Shown: one piece after another, positions 7,899 through 16,298 of the stretch
How the letters are laid out: each line of letters starts with the position of its first letter
Position numbering within the stretch: the stretch's first letter is position 1
NCBI RefSeq assembly: GCF_001425625.1
Contig: NZ_LMCP01000046.1
Location: 88,198-152,197 of the forward strand
Direction: 5' to 3'
Origin: Mesorhizobium sp. Root102
Lineage (GTDB): Bacteria; Pseudomonadota; Alphaproteobacteria; Rhizobiales; Rhizobiaceae
DNA: 64,000 nucleotides
Translations under genes and position numbers: made by a program
Notes under the pieces: generated by a model
Told to the model about the DNA's origin: nothing
The model's input: only the letters and a program-made list of their open reading frames with translations
Databases searched by the model: none

Positions 7899-8417
7899 AT
7901 GAACAAGTATCTTCTGGCGGCCGCAGCACTTTTCGTGCTCGGGACAAATGCCGCCTTAGCGCATATCACGCTCGAAACCCAGGAAGCGGCCGTCGGCTCG
8001 ACCTACAAGGCGGTTCTGCGTGTGCCGCACGGCTGCGACGGCAAGGCGACGACTGCCGTGCGCGTGCAGATCCCGGAAGGGGTGATCGCGGTGAAGCCGA
8101 TGCCGAAGCCGGGTTGGACGCTGCAGGCCAAGAAGGGCAAGTACGACAAATCCTACCAACTCTATGGTCAGGCGGTGACCGATGGGGTCAAGGAAGTCGA
8201 CTGGAGCGGCGGCAGCCTGCCGGATGAATTCTATGACGAGTTCGTCTTCCGCGCGACGCTGACGGGGGACCTCCCGGTGGGCCAAAGACTTTACTTCCCG
8301 GTGGTGCAGGAATGCGATGGCACTGCCGATCGCTGGATCGAGATCCCGGCAGTCGGTCAGGATGAGGACGCGCTGGAAAACCCGGCGCCCGGCATCAAGC
8401 TGTTGCCGAAGAAATGA
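7899..8417 (+). CDS. YcnI-family (DUF1775) copper-binding protein
   Basis: A 172-residue exported protein. The signal peptide ends at NAALA, and the mature chain starts HITLETQEA, the N-terminal His that binds Cu(II) in characterised YcnI proteins. The DUF1775 fold covers nearly all of the remainder (RVPHGCDGKATTAVRVQIPEG early, PVVQECDGTADRWIEIP late). It lacks the C-terminal membrane helix found in some homologues, so it is probably soluble in the periplasm. It sits between the PCu(A)C and CopCD genes. Confidence 0.92.
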   Translation: MNKYLLAAAALFVLGTNAALAHITLETQEAAVGSTYKAVLRVPHGCDGKATTAVRVQIPEGVIAVKPMPKPGWTLQAKKGKYDKSYQLYGQAVTDGVKEVDWSGGSLPDEFYDEFVFRATLTGDLPVGQRLYFPVVQECDGTADRWIEIPAVGQDEDALENPAPGIKLLPKK

Positions 8418-8469
8418 TCGTTCGGGCGGCGCGCTCTCAAAAGCGCGCCGCTATTCTCCTGGTGGTGGC

Positions 8470-10107
8470 ATGAGCACGACGTCCTTCCTGCAGACGGTTT
8501 CCATGACCGGCCAACGCGCCGGCCGGCTTGTCGTCGGCCTGTTGGCCATGATCGTGTTTCTTGCCAGCATTGCCGTGCCAGATCAGGCCTTTGCCCATGC
8601 CGCGCTGATCAAGACCGATCCGGCCGACGGCGCGGTGCTGGAACAGGGGCCGGCACAGTTCTCGCTGACCTTCAGCGAGCCGGTGTCGCCATTGGTGCTG
8701 ACCTTGGTGAAGCCCGACGGCACGCCGGTTCCGCTGACCGCCTTCCGGCTCAGCGACCAGACGGTCGAGATCGACAATCCGCAGCCGCTCAAATCCGGCA
8801 CGCATGTCTTGAGCTGGCGTGTCATCTCTGCTGACGGTCATCCCGTCGGCGGATCGCTGCTGTTTTCCATCGGCTCGCCCAGCGCGCCGCCTGCCGTGTC
8901 CGAGGCCATCGACTGGCAGCTGCGGTCCGCGATCTGGCTCGGCAAGGTCCTTCTCTACATCGGCCTTTTCCTCGGCGTCGGCGGCGCCTTCGCTCTCGCT
9001 TGGCTGGCCGGGGACGGACAGGCTGGCCGGCGTTTCGTCGTCGCTGCAATCCTGAGCGGTCTGGTCCCGGCACCCTTGTCGGTCGGCTTGCAGGGGCTGG
9101 ACGCACTCGGGGCGCCGCTATCGCATCTGGCGCAGGCGGTCATCTGGCGGACCGGGCTCGGCACCAGTTTCGGCTGGACGGTGCTGGTCGCCCTGATCGC
9201 CATGGGGCTTAGCCTGCTGTCGCTGGCCGGCCCCCGCGCCACCGCCAAACCATTTGCGGTGGCCGGGCTGGCCGGGGTGGGGATTGCCCTTGCCGCCAGC
9301 GGCCATGCCAGTGCCGCCGAACCGCAATGGCTGACACGGCCGATGGTGTTCCTGCACGGCGTCGGCATCGCCTTCTGGGCCGGCGCGCTGGTGCCTCTCG
9401 GTCTGGCGCTGAAGGGGCAATCGGCGGAGGCCGCGCCATTCCTGCGGCGGTTTTCTCGCATGATCCTGCCCGTGGTGGCCGTGCTTGCCGCTGCTGGCAT
9501 CGTGCTTGCCGTCATACAGGTGCAGACACCCGAGGCATTGGTCGACACCGCCTATGGCCGGCTGCTGCTGATCAAGCTGGGGTTGCTGGTCTTTCTGTTC
9601 ACGCTCGCCGCCGTCAATCGCTGGAAACTCACCGCATCGGCCGAGGCCGGATCGACGGAGGTGCAACACAGGCTCTCCCGTTCGATCGGTGTCGAATTGC
9701 TGATCGTGTTGGCCATCTTTGGCGTTGCCGCGGGCTGGCGCTTCACACCGCCGCCACGGGCCTTGGCGATCGCGGCCGCCCAACCGGTCTCGGTCCATAT
9801 CCACGCGCTGCAAGCGATGGCGGATCTCAGCATCACCCCCGGCCATGCCGGAACGGTTGCCGCCTCGATGATCATCATGAGCGGCGATTTCGGCCCGCTC
9901 GACGCCAAGGAGGTGACGCTGGTGCTGTCGAAGCCCGATTCCGGCATCGAGCCGCTGACGCGCGCTGCGACCAAGCCCGGCGACGGCAGCTGGCGTGTCG
10001 ACAACCTCGTCATCCCGGTGCCTGGCAGATGGACGGTGCGCATCGATATCCTGGTCTCGGACTTCGAGATGGTGAAGATCGAAGCGCCAGTCGACATCAG
10101 GCCCTGA
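8470..10107 (+). CDS. CopC-CopD fusion copper import/resistance protein
   Basis: 545 residues. A long signal peptide ends at QAFA, and the mature protein starts HAALIKTDPADG, the CopC N-terminal His; the second ligand motif SADGHPVGG is about 90 residues on. From about residue 145 to 420 there are eight or so membrane helices of CopD type, with conserved His in FLHGVGIAFWAGAL and HASAAEPQWL. A last extracytoplasmic domain (about 430-545) resembles the YtkA/FixH-like beta domain. The ATG at 8470 starts 52 bases after ycnI. CopCD proteins bind copper outside and are thought to move it across the inner membrane. Fused forms are common in rhizobia. Confidence 0.9.
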   Translation: MSTTSFLQTVSMTGQRAGRLVVGLLAMIVFLASIAVPDQAFAHAALIKTDPADGAVLEQGPAQFSLTFSEPVSPLVLTLVKPDGTPVPLTAFRLSDQTVEIDNPQPLKSGTHVLSWRVISADGHPVGGSLLFSIGSPSAPPAVSEAIDWQLRSAIWLGKVLLYIGLFLGVGGAFALAWLAGDGQAGRRFVVAAILSGLVPAPLSVGLQGLDALGAPLSHLAQAVIWRTGLGTSFGWTVLVALIAMGLSLLSLAGPRATAKPFAVAGLAGVGIALAASGHASAAEPQWLTRPMVFLHGVGIAFWAGALVPLGLALKGQSAEAAPFLRRFSRMILPVVAVLAAAGIVLAVIQVQTPEALVDTAYGRLLLIKLGLLVFLFTLAAVNRWKLTASAEAGSTEVQHRLSRSIGVELLIVLAIFGVAAGWRFTPPPRALAIAAAQPVSVHIHALQAMADLSITPGHAGTVAASMIIMSGDFGPLDAKEVTLVLSKPDSGIEPLTRAATKPGDGSWRVDNLVIPVPGRWTVRIDILVSDFEMVKIEAPVDIRP

Positions 10108-10259
10108 CCGGCCGATGTGATGCCGTCGTCGAAGAGGCTGCAACTGCGGGCGGCTGCAACACAATTCGGAGAGGCGGTTGACGCGGGCTCGAAGGCCCGT
10201 CAATCATCCGCGCAAATCGCGAGCTCGAACCAACAAGATCCGAAAGCAGGGAAGAAACG

Positions 10260-11687
10260 ATGGAAAAAGCCGAAATCGGCCTGATCGGCCTTGGCACGAT
10301 GGGCTCCAACCTAGCGCTCAATATCGCCGAGCACGGGCATCGTATCGCCGTCTTCAACCGCACCAAGGCGCGCACCGACGCTTTCGTCGAGAATGCCGGC
10401 GCGCTCAGGGATATGGTCGTGCCCTGCTACAGCCTGGAAGAGCTCGCCGCCGCGATCCGGCCGCCGCGTCCGATCATCATCATGGTGCTGGCCGGCAAAC
10501 CGGTCGATGAACAGATCGCGGCGCTACGCGGCGTGCTGTCGGCCAACGACATCGTCATCGATGCCGGCAACGCCAATTTTCGCGATACGATGCGGCGCTT
10601 CTCCGAGCTTTCCGGCTCGGGTCTCACCTTCATCGGCATGGGCGTGTCCGGTGGCGAGGAGGGCGCGCGCCACGGCCCGTCGATCATGGTCGGCGGGACG
10701 GAGGAGAGCTGGAAGCGCGTCGAGAAGGTGCTGACCGCGATCTCGGCCAAGTTCAAGGACGAGCCCTGTGCGGCGTGGCTCGGTACCGACGGCGCCGGGC
10801 ATTTCGTCAAAACCATCCACAACGGCATCGAATATGCCGACATGCAGATGATCGCCGAGATCTACGGTATTCTGCGCGACGGGCTCGGCATGGGCCCGAA
10901 AGAGATCGGCGCAGTGTTTGCCAACTGGAACAAGGGCCGGCTCAATTCCTACCTGATCGAGATCACCGCCAAGGTGCTGGCATCAGACGATCCGAAGACC
11001 GGCAAGCCGGTGGTCGACATCATCCTCGACCGCGCCGGCCAGAAGGGCACCGGCAAATGGTCGGTCATCGAGGCGCAGCAGCTCGGCATCCCGGCCACCG
11101 CGATCGAGGCGGCGGTGGCGGCGCGCGTTCTGTCGTCGATCAAGGACGAGCGGCTGGCGGCGGAAAAAGCCTATGGCAATATCGGCGTGACGAAGATTTC
11201 CGGCGACAAAGACGCGTTGCTGCATGATCTCGAACTGGCGCTGTTCGCCGGCAAGATCGCTGCTTATGCACAGGGTTTTGCGGTGATGAGCGGCGCCTCC
11301 AAGGAGTTCAACTGGAGCCTGCCGATGCCGACCATCGCCAGGATCTGGCGCGCCGGCTGCATCATCCGTTCGCAGATGCTCGACACCATGGCGGAGGCCT
11401 TCAGCAAGGGCGGCGCCTCAACCAACCTTCTGATGGCGCCGGCCTTCATCGCGTTGATGCAGGAGGCGCATCCTTCGCTGAGGCGCATCGTGGCAAGGGC
11501 ATCAGAGGCCGGCTCACCGGTGCCGGCGCTGTCTTCCGCGCTTGCCTATTTCGACAGCTACCGCCAGGGCCGCGGCACTTCGAACCTAATCCAGGCGCAA
11601 CGCGACTTCTTCGGCGCGCACGGTTTCGAACGCATCGATGAATCCGGTGCGTTCCATGGGCCATGGGGAAGTGGCGCGGCTGGCTAG
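10260..11687 (+). CDS. gnd: 6-phosphogluconate dehydrogenase, decarboxylating
   Basis: A 475-residue NADP-dependent enzyme of the oxidative pentose phosphate pathway, converting 6-phosphogluconate to ribulose 5-phosphate and CO2. The nucleotide-binding motif GLGTMGSNLALN is at the N-terminus. The substrate signature GVSGGEEGARHGPSIMVGG and the catalytic KTIHNGIEYADMQ follow. Length matches the long dimeric class. The start is supported by GGGAAG eight bases upstream. It is monocistronic, preceded by about 150 bases with an imperfect hairpin at 10178-10203, and converges with the LacI gene downstream. Confidence 0.95.
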   Translation: MEKAEIGLIGLGTMGSNLALNIAEHGHRIAVFNRTKARTDAFVENAGALRDMVVPCYSLEELAAAIRPPRPIIIMVLAGKPVDEQIAALRGVLSANDIVIDAGNANFRDTMRRFSELSGSGLTFIGMGVSGGEEGARHGPSIMVGGTEESWKRVEKVLTAISAKFKDEPCAAWLGTDGAGHFVKTIHNGIEYADMQMIAEIYGILRDGLGMGPKEIGAVFANWNKGRLNSYLIEITAKVLASDDPKTGKPVVDIILDRAGQKGTGKWSVIEAQQLGIPATAIEAAVAARVLSSIKDERLAAEKAYGNIGVTKISGDKDALLHDLELALFAGKIAAYAQGFAVMSGASKEFNWSLPMPTIARIWRAGCIIRSQMLDTMAEAFSKGGASTNLLMAPAFIALMQEAHPSLRRIVARASEAGSPVPALSSALAYFDSYRQGRGTSNLIQAQRDFFGAHGFERIDESGAFHGPWGSGAAG

Positions 11688-11698
11688 TAAAGCCAGCC
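11678..11698. terminator. Hairpin between convergent gnd and LacI genes
   Basis: GGCTGGCT and AGCCAGCC form a perfect 8-bp stem around AGTAA. The stem includes the TAG of gnd and lies 14 bases before the LacI stop codon. It probably serves as a shared weak terminator for the convergent pair; it lacks a clear T-run. Confidence 0.45.
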
Positions 11699-11711
11699 CA
11701 TGAGCCATGCT

Positions 11712-12767
11712 TTAAGCGAGCAATGGCTGGGTTAATGCCTGGACGCCGCTGGCCACGACCAGGCTCTGCAGAGAGCCCGGCGCGGCGCCGCCAATCCATC
11801 CGAGCACCGAGCGGGCAAGGTCGGAGCCGGCCAGCCGGAAGTTCTCGTTGACGACGAGCAATTCCGGCCGGAACAGGTGCAGCAGGTCCGACGACTGCTT
11901 GGACACCACATCGACGTCGCGGCCGAGCTTGAGGCCGGCATCCTCGATGCCGGCAACGATGGCCAGTGTCGCGGCGGCAGCGCTGCTGACGAAGCCGTCC
12001 GGCCTGACGTCGCGGCGCATCACCTGCGCGGTCCTCATCCTGATCTGCTCGATCGTATGATCGATCGAAACGGTGTTGAACGGGATTTCGTTGGCGTCGA
12101 CCTCGCTCAGTGCGTCGGCAAAGCCGTTCAGCGTATGGCCGTAATAGGTCAGCCCGGGCGGCGGCGACAGAAGCGCCAGCCTGCGCCGGCCCATGCTCGC
12201 CAGCCGGCGCACGGCTTCCATCGCGAAAGCATGGTTGTCGAAGTCATGATAGGGATGAACGAGACCCATGTCGGTGCGCCCATGCGTGGCAAAGGGCATG
12301 CCGTGCTCCAGCATGTAGCGGGCGCGCGGATCGTTCGGCTGGGTGCGCGAGATGATGACGCCGTCGGCCGAACCGGTCTCGACGAGATAGCGGATCGGCT
12401 CCATCGGATCCTGAGAGCGAGAATAGGGCGTGACGATCAGGTGATAGGGCGTTTCGGCGAGCACTTCCGAAACGCCGTAGATGATGTCCGAGACGAAGCT
12501 CATGATCTCGCGATCGGTGTTGAGCACGAGGCTGATGACATTGGTTCTGCCTGTGCGCAGGCGTACGCCGGCGCGGTTCGGTCGGTAGCCGATCTGTTTG
12601 GCGACGAGCTGGACGCGACGCCTGGTCTCGGCGCCGATTTCCGGGGCATCCTTCAAGGCGCGCGACACGGTGGTCACGCCGAGCCCGGTCATGAAGGCAA
12701 GCGTCTTCAACGTCGGCCGCCCTTGTGCCGATGTCTCCTCGTTCTTGTCCGTACGCTGTCTGTCCAT
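11712..12767 (-). CDS. LacI-family regulator of the adjacent CUT1 sugar operon
   Basis: A 351-residue LacI-type repressor. The helix-turn-helix (LKTLAFMTGLGVTTVSRALK) and hinge (IGYRPNRAGVRLRTGRT) occupy the first 75 residues. A periplasmic-binding-like effector domain follows (ISLVLNTDREIMSFVSDIIYG, DGVIISRTQPND, GRRRLALLSPP), as in AglR-type proteins. It is divergent from the CUT1 binding-protein gene. Identical 16-base sites in opposite orientation lie before each of the two genes, so it most likely represses both itself and the operon, with an imported sugar as inducer. Confidence 0.9.
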   Translation of the reverse strand: MDRQRTDKNEETSAQGRPTLKTLAFMTGLGVTTVSRALKDAPEIGAETRRRVQLVAKQIGYRPNRAGVRLRTGRTNVISLVLNTDREIMSFVSDIIYGVSEVLAETPYHLIVTPYSRSQDPMEPIRYLVETGSADGVIISRTQPNDPRARYMLEHGMPFATHGRTDMGLVHPYHDFDNHAFAMEAVRRLASMGRRRLALLSPPPGLTYYGHTLNGFADALSEVDANEIPFNTVSIDHTIEQIRMRTAQVMRRDVRPDGFVSSAAAATLAIVAGIEDAGLKLGRDVDVVSKQSSDLLHLFRPELLVVNENFRLAGSDLARSVLGWIGGAAPGSLQSLVVASGVQALTQPLLA

Positions 12768-12866
12768 TCATCCCGCCCGTCAGGCGCATAGCAGCCGCAA
12801 GCCGGGCCGGCAATCGCCACCATTGCGATACGATCTGCGCTCCAGCCTCGGCAAAATCTCAATATA

Positions 12867-12882
12867 CTGAAACGTTACAGAT
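12867..12882. promoter_or_regulatory. LacI-type operator, regulator side
   Basis: CTGAAACGTTACAGAT, a near-perfect dyad with the central CG typical of LacI-family sites. It lies 100 bases upstream of the LacI start codon. The reverse complement occurs exactly at 13129-13144. Confidence 0.8.
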
Positions 12883-13128
12883 GCCAATATCGCCACCGCG
12901 AAGCGCCCCAGTCCGTGATTTTGGCGAGGGGTCTCGCGGCCAACAGGGCCGTGCAACCAAACGCGACCTGGCAGGGTTTCTTGCGCTGCAGCGTGATTTC
13001 GCATCGCAACAATGATGTCCGTGCCATGCTTGCCAGTTTTTGAGCAAGGAATTTGTTCGCGCCTCGAAAAAATATCGGACCGCCTTTGCCCGAGGGGTTG
13101 CGCAGCCCGCGCAATTGCCGTATCGAAA

Positions 13129-13144
13129 ATCTGTAACGTTTCAG
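13129..13144. promoter_or_regulatory. LacI-type operator, transporter side
   Basis: ATCTGTAACGTTTCAG, the exact reverse complement of the 12867 site. It ends 18 bases before the binding-protein ATG and just ahead of the GGGAGGAG ribosome site, so bound repressor would block initiation or early elongation. Confidence 0.82.
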
Positions 13145-13162
13145 ATTCTGGGAGGAGCCGAA

Positions 13163-14401
13163 ATGCGATACAAACTTTTGACCGCTGCGCTGGCAGCAAC
13201 GGCTGCGCTGCAATTTGCCGGGCCGGCCGCCGCGACGGACCTGGAAGTCACCCATTGGTGGACGTCGGGCGGCGAGGCGGCGGCGGTTGCGGAACTTGCC
13301 AAGGCATTCGATGCGACCGGCAATCACTGGGTGGACGGCGCCATTGCCGGCTCCGGCGGCACGGCGCGGCCGATCATGATCAGTCGCATCACCGGTGGCG
13401 ATCCGATGGGCGCCACGCAATTCAACCATGGCCGGCAGGCGGAAGAGCTGGTGCAGGCCGGCCTGATGCGCGACCTCACTGACGTCGCCACCAAGGGCAA
13501 GTGGACGGAAGTCGTCCGGCCGAAGAGCTTGCTCGACAGCTGCACCATCGACGGCAAGATCTATTGCGTGCCCGTCAACATCCATTCCTGGCAGTGGCTG
13601 TGGCTGTCCAACGAGGCCTTCGAGAAGGCCGGCGTGCCGATGCCGAAGGACTGGAATGAATTCGTGGCGGCAGCGCCCGCGCTGGAAAAGGCCGGCATCA
13701 TTCCGCTCGCCGTCGGCGGACAGGCCTGGCAGTCCTCCGGAGCCTTCGACGTGCTGCTTGCGGCAGTGGGCGGCACGGATACGTTCCTCAAGGTCTACAA
13801 GGACAAGGACGCCAAGTTCGCCGCCGGGCCCGAAGTCGCCAAGGTCTTCAAGGCCGCGGACGATGCCCGCAAGATGGCGAAGAACACCAATGTGCAGGAC
13901 TGGAACCAGGCGACCAACCTGGTCATCACCGGCAAGGCCGGCGGCCAGATCATGGGCGACTGGGCGCAAGGCGAATTCCAGGTTGCCGGCAAGACCGCGG
14001 GCAAGGATTATACCTGCCTGCCGGGCCTTGGGCTTAACGAAGTCATCGCCACCGGCGGCGACGCCTTCTACTTCCCGGTGCTCAAGGATGCCGACAAATC
14101 CAAGGCGCAGGATGTGCTGGCCGAGACGCTGCTCGATCCCAAGACGCAGGTCGCCTTCAACCTCAAGAAGGGTTCCCTGCCGGTGCGCGGCGACGTCGAT
14201 CTCAATGCGGCGAACGACTGCATGAAGAAGGGCCTCGCCATCCTCGCCAAGGGCGCCGTCATACCGTGGACGGACCAGCTGCTTTCGCAGGACACCCAAA
14301 AGCAGAAGGAAGATCTCTTCGCCGAGTTCTTCGCCAAGCCGGAACTGACCGTCGAAGAGGCGCAGAAGCGCTTCGCCGACCTCATCGCTTCGGCAGACTG
14401 A
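13163..14401 (+). CDS. CUT1 sugar ABC transporter substrate-binding protein
   Basis: A 412-residue periplasmic binding protein of the MalE/GtsA type. The signal peptide ends near AGPAAA (residue ~24). The mature chain starts with EVTHWWTSGGEAAAV, typical of glucose/mannose and related CUT1 binding proteins, and contains the family motif GGQAWQSSGAFD. ATG at 13163 sits behind GGGAGGAG; longer open frame upstream crosses the operator. It is the first gene of the operon with two permeases and an ATPase. The sugar may be a monosaccharide or a small glucoside; the downstream isomerase/oxidoreductase pair favours a sugar that is oxidised, but this is inference. Confidence 0.93.
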   Translation: MRYKLLTAALAATAALQFAGPAAATDLEVTHWWTSGGEAAAVAELAKAFDATGNHWVDGAIAGSGGTARPIMISRITGGDPMGATQFNHGRQAEELVQAGLMRDLTDVATKGKWTEVVRPKSLLDSCTIDGKIYCVPVNIHSWQWLWLSNEAFEKAGVPMPKDWNEFVAAAPALEKAGIIPLAVGGQAWQSSGAFDVLLAAVGGTDTFLKVYKDKDAKFAAGPEVAKVFKAADDARKMAKNTNVQDWNQATNLVITGKAGGQIMGDWAQGEFQVAGKTAGKDYTCLPGLGLNEVIATGGDAFYFPVLKDADKSKAQDVLAETLLDPKTQVAFNLKKGSLPVRGDVDLNAANDCMKKGLAILAKGAVIPWTDQLLSQDTQKQKEDLFAEFFAKPELTVEEAQKRFADLIASAD

Positions 14402-14423
14402 CGTTGGAGACAACCCACCTTGC

Positions 14424-14451
14424 TCCCGGCCTTGCGAATGCAGGGCCGGGA
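14424..14451 (+). promoter_or_regulatory. Intercistronic stem-loop between binding protein and first permease
   Basis: A 12-bp stem (14424-14435 with 14440-14451, one G-T pair) is closed by a GAAT tetraloop. It starts 22 bases after the binding-protein stop, and no T-run follows. Such elements after binding-protein genes protect the upstream message or cut read-through, giving more binding protein than permease. The same arrangement appears at 1598-1624 in a different transporter family. Confidence 0.65.
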
Positions 14452-14482
14452 ACGCACCGCCCTTACCCAGCCGGCTGACGAG

Positions 14483-15376
14483 ATGAGCAAGAGCGAACGT
14501 CCCAACCCGCTGTTCCGCAACCTCAATGCGAAGGTCGCGTCGATCCCGATGATCCTCACGGCAGTGGTGGTTTTCGTCGGCGGCACCCTTTGGACGGTGC
14601 TCTACTCCTTCACCAATTCGAAGCTCTTGCCGCGGCTGAATTTCGTCGGGCTCGACCAGTATTACCGGCTGTGGGCAACGCCGCGCTGGCTGATCTCGAT
14701 CGAGAATCTATTGATCTACGGCGCGATCTCGCTGGTGTTCTCACTGGTCATCGGCTTCCTCCTTGCCGCGCTGCTCGACCAGAAGATCCGCTTCGAGGAC
14801 ACGTTCCGCACCATCTTCCTCTATCCTTTCGCGCTTTCCTTCATCGTCACCGGCCTGGTCTGGCAATGGCTGCTCAATCCCGATTTCGGCATCCAGCACG
14901 TGGTGCGGGACCTCGGCTGGACAAGCTTCAGCTTCGACCCGCTCTACAATTCCAGCATCGTCATCTACGGCATATCGATCGCGGCACTGTGGCAAGGCAC
15001 AGGGCTCATCATGTGCCTGATGCTGGCCGGCTTGCGCGGCATCGACGAGGACATCTGGAAGGCGGCGCGGGTGGATGGGATTCCGATGTGGAAGACCTAT
15101 CTGTTCATCGTCATTCCGATGATGCGGCCGGTCTTCATCACCACGCTCGTCATCATCGCGTCGGGTATCGTCAAGGTCTATGACCTCGTCGTGGCCCAGA
15201 CCAGCGGCGGCCCGGGCATCGCCTCCGAAGTGCCGGCCAAATATGTCTATGACTATATGTTCTTCGCCCAGAATCTGGGCCAGGGTTTTGCCGCCTCGAC
15301 CATGATGCTGCTCTCGGTGGTGATCGTCATCGTGCCTTGGGCCTATCTCGAATTCGGAGGCAGGAAACGTGTCTGA
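14483..15376 (+). CDS. CUT1 sugar ABC transporter permease, MalF type
   Basis: A 297-residue inner-membrane protein with six predicted helices. It has the EAA loop motif for contact with the ATPase (IDEDIWKAARVDGIPMWKTY). The ATG at 14483 gives a family-typical N-terminus (MSKSERPNPLF); the frame is open back to 14420 but that part overlaps the stem-loop. It overlaps the next permease by 8 bases, so the two are translationally coupled. Confidence 0.92.
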   Translation: MSKSERPNPLFRNLNAKVASIPMILTAVVVFVGGTLWTVLYSFTNSKLLPRLNFVGLDQYYRLWATPRWLISIENLLIYGAISLVFSLVIGFLLAALLDQKIRFEDTFRTIFLYPFALSFIVTGLVWQWLLNPDFGIQHVVRDLGWTSFSFDPLYNSSIVIYGISIAALWQGTGLIMCLMLAGLRGIDEDIWKAARVDGIPMWKTYLFIVIPMMRPVFITTLVIIASGIVKVYDLVVAQTSGGPGIASEVPAKYVYDYMFFAQNLGQGFAASTMMLLSVVIVIVPWAYLEFGGRKRV

Positions 15377-16298
15377 CAAAGCCGTTTCCATTGCCGCTGA
15401 GGCCAACAGGCTCAATGCGTCGGGCCCGCACGGGCCGAGGCCGCGGCACACCCTCTCGCGCCGCAACATCTTCCTCTATGGCACGCTGATCGTGATGGCG
15501 GTCTACTACCTTCTGCCGCTCTACGTGATGGTCGTCACGTCGCTCAAGGGCATGCCCGAGATACGGCTTGGCAACATCTTCTCGCCGCCGCTCGAAATCA
15601 CCTTCGAGCCATGGGTCAAGGCGTGGTCGTCGGCCTGCACCGGCCTCAACTGCGACGGGCTTTCGCGCGGCTTCTGGAATTCGGTGCGCATCACCGTGCC
15701 GTCGGTGCTGCTGTCGATCGCCATCGCCTCGGTCAACGGTTACGCGCTGGCCAATTGGCGCTTCAAGGGCGCCGATACGTTTTTCATCATCCTGATCGTC
15801 GGCGCCTTCATTCCCTACCAGGTGATGATCTATCCGATCGTCATCATCCTGCGCGAGATCGGCCTCTATGGCAGTCTCAGCGGCCTGGTGATCGTCCATT
15901 CCATTTTCGGCATGCCGATCCTGACGCTGCTGTTCCGCAATTATTTCTCCTCGATGCCGGAAGAGCTGTTTCGGGCGGCGCGTGTCGACGGCGCCGGCTT
16001 CTGGGGCATCTTCCTGCGCATCATGATGCCGATGTCGCTGCCGATCTTCGTCGTCGCCATCATCCTGCAAGTGACCGGCATCTGGAACGATTTCCTGTTT
16101 GGCGTCGTCTACACCCGCCCCGACACCTATCCGATGACGGTGCAGCTCAACAACATCGTCAACTCGGTGCAAGGCGTGAAGGAGTACAACGTCAACATGG
16201 CCGCCACCATCCTGACCGGGCTTGTGCCGCTCATCGTCTACTTCATTTCCGGTAAGCTTTTCGTGCGCGGCATCGCCGCCGGTGCGGTGAAGGGGTGA
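15369..16298 (+). CDS. CUT1 sugar ABC transporter permease, MalG type
   Basis: A 309-residue inner-membrane protein with six predicted helices and a basic N-terminal tail. The EAA motif is clear (MPEELFRAARVDGAGFWGIF). It starts with GTG inside the end of the first permease gene and ends with TGA overlapping the ATPase ATG (TGATG), so all three membrane and ATPase genes are coupled. Two Cys in ACTGLNCDG mark a periplasmic loop insert between the first two helices. Confidence 0.92.
   Translation: MSDKAVSIAAEANRLNASGPHGPRPRHTLSRRNIFLYGTLIVMAVYYLLPLYVMVVTSLKGMPEIRLGNIFSPPLEITFEPWVKAWSSACTGLNCDGLSRGFWNSVRITVPSVLLSIAIASVNGYALANWRFKGADTFFIILIVGAFIPYQVMIYPIVIILREIGLYGSLSGLVIVHSIFGMPILTLLFRNYFSSMPEELFRAARVDGAGFWGIFLRIMMPMSLPIFVVAIILQVTGIWNDFLFGVVYTRPDTYPMTVQLNNIVNSVQGVKEYNVNMAATILTGLVPLIVYFISGKLFVRGIAAGAVKG

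Larger units (their letters stand above)
12768..13162. promoter_or_regulatory. Divergent promoter region of the LacI regulator and CUT1 operon
   Basis: These 395 bases hold no gene. They carry the two LacI-type operators (12867-12882 and 13129-13144) placed 262 bases apart, one near each gene. That spacing could allow looping by a tetramer. Core promoter elements were not assigned. Confidence 0.6.

Noticed and set aside
12875..14413. 512-codon leftward frame over the CUT1 binding-protein gene
   Set aside because: The rightward frame has a signal peptide, ribosome site and family motifs. The leftward one crosses the operator and looks like nothing known.
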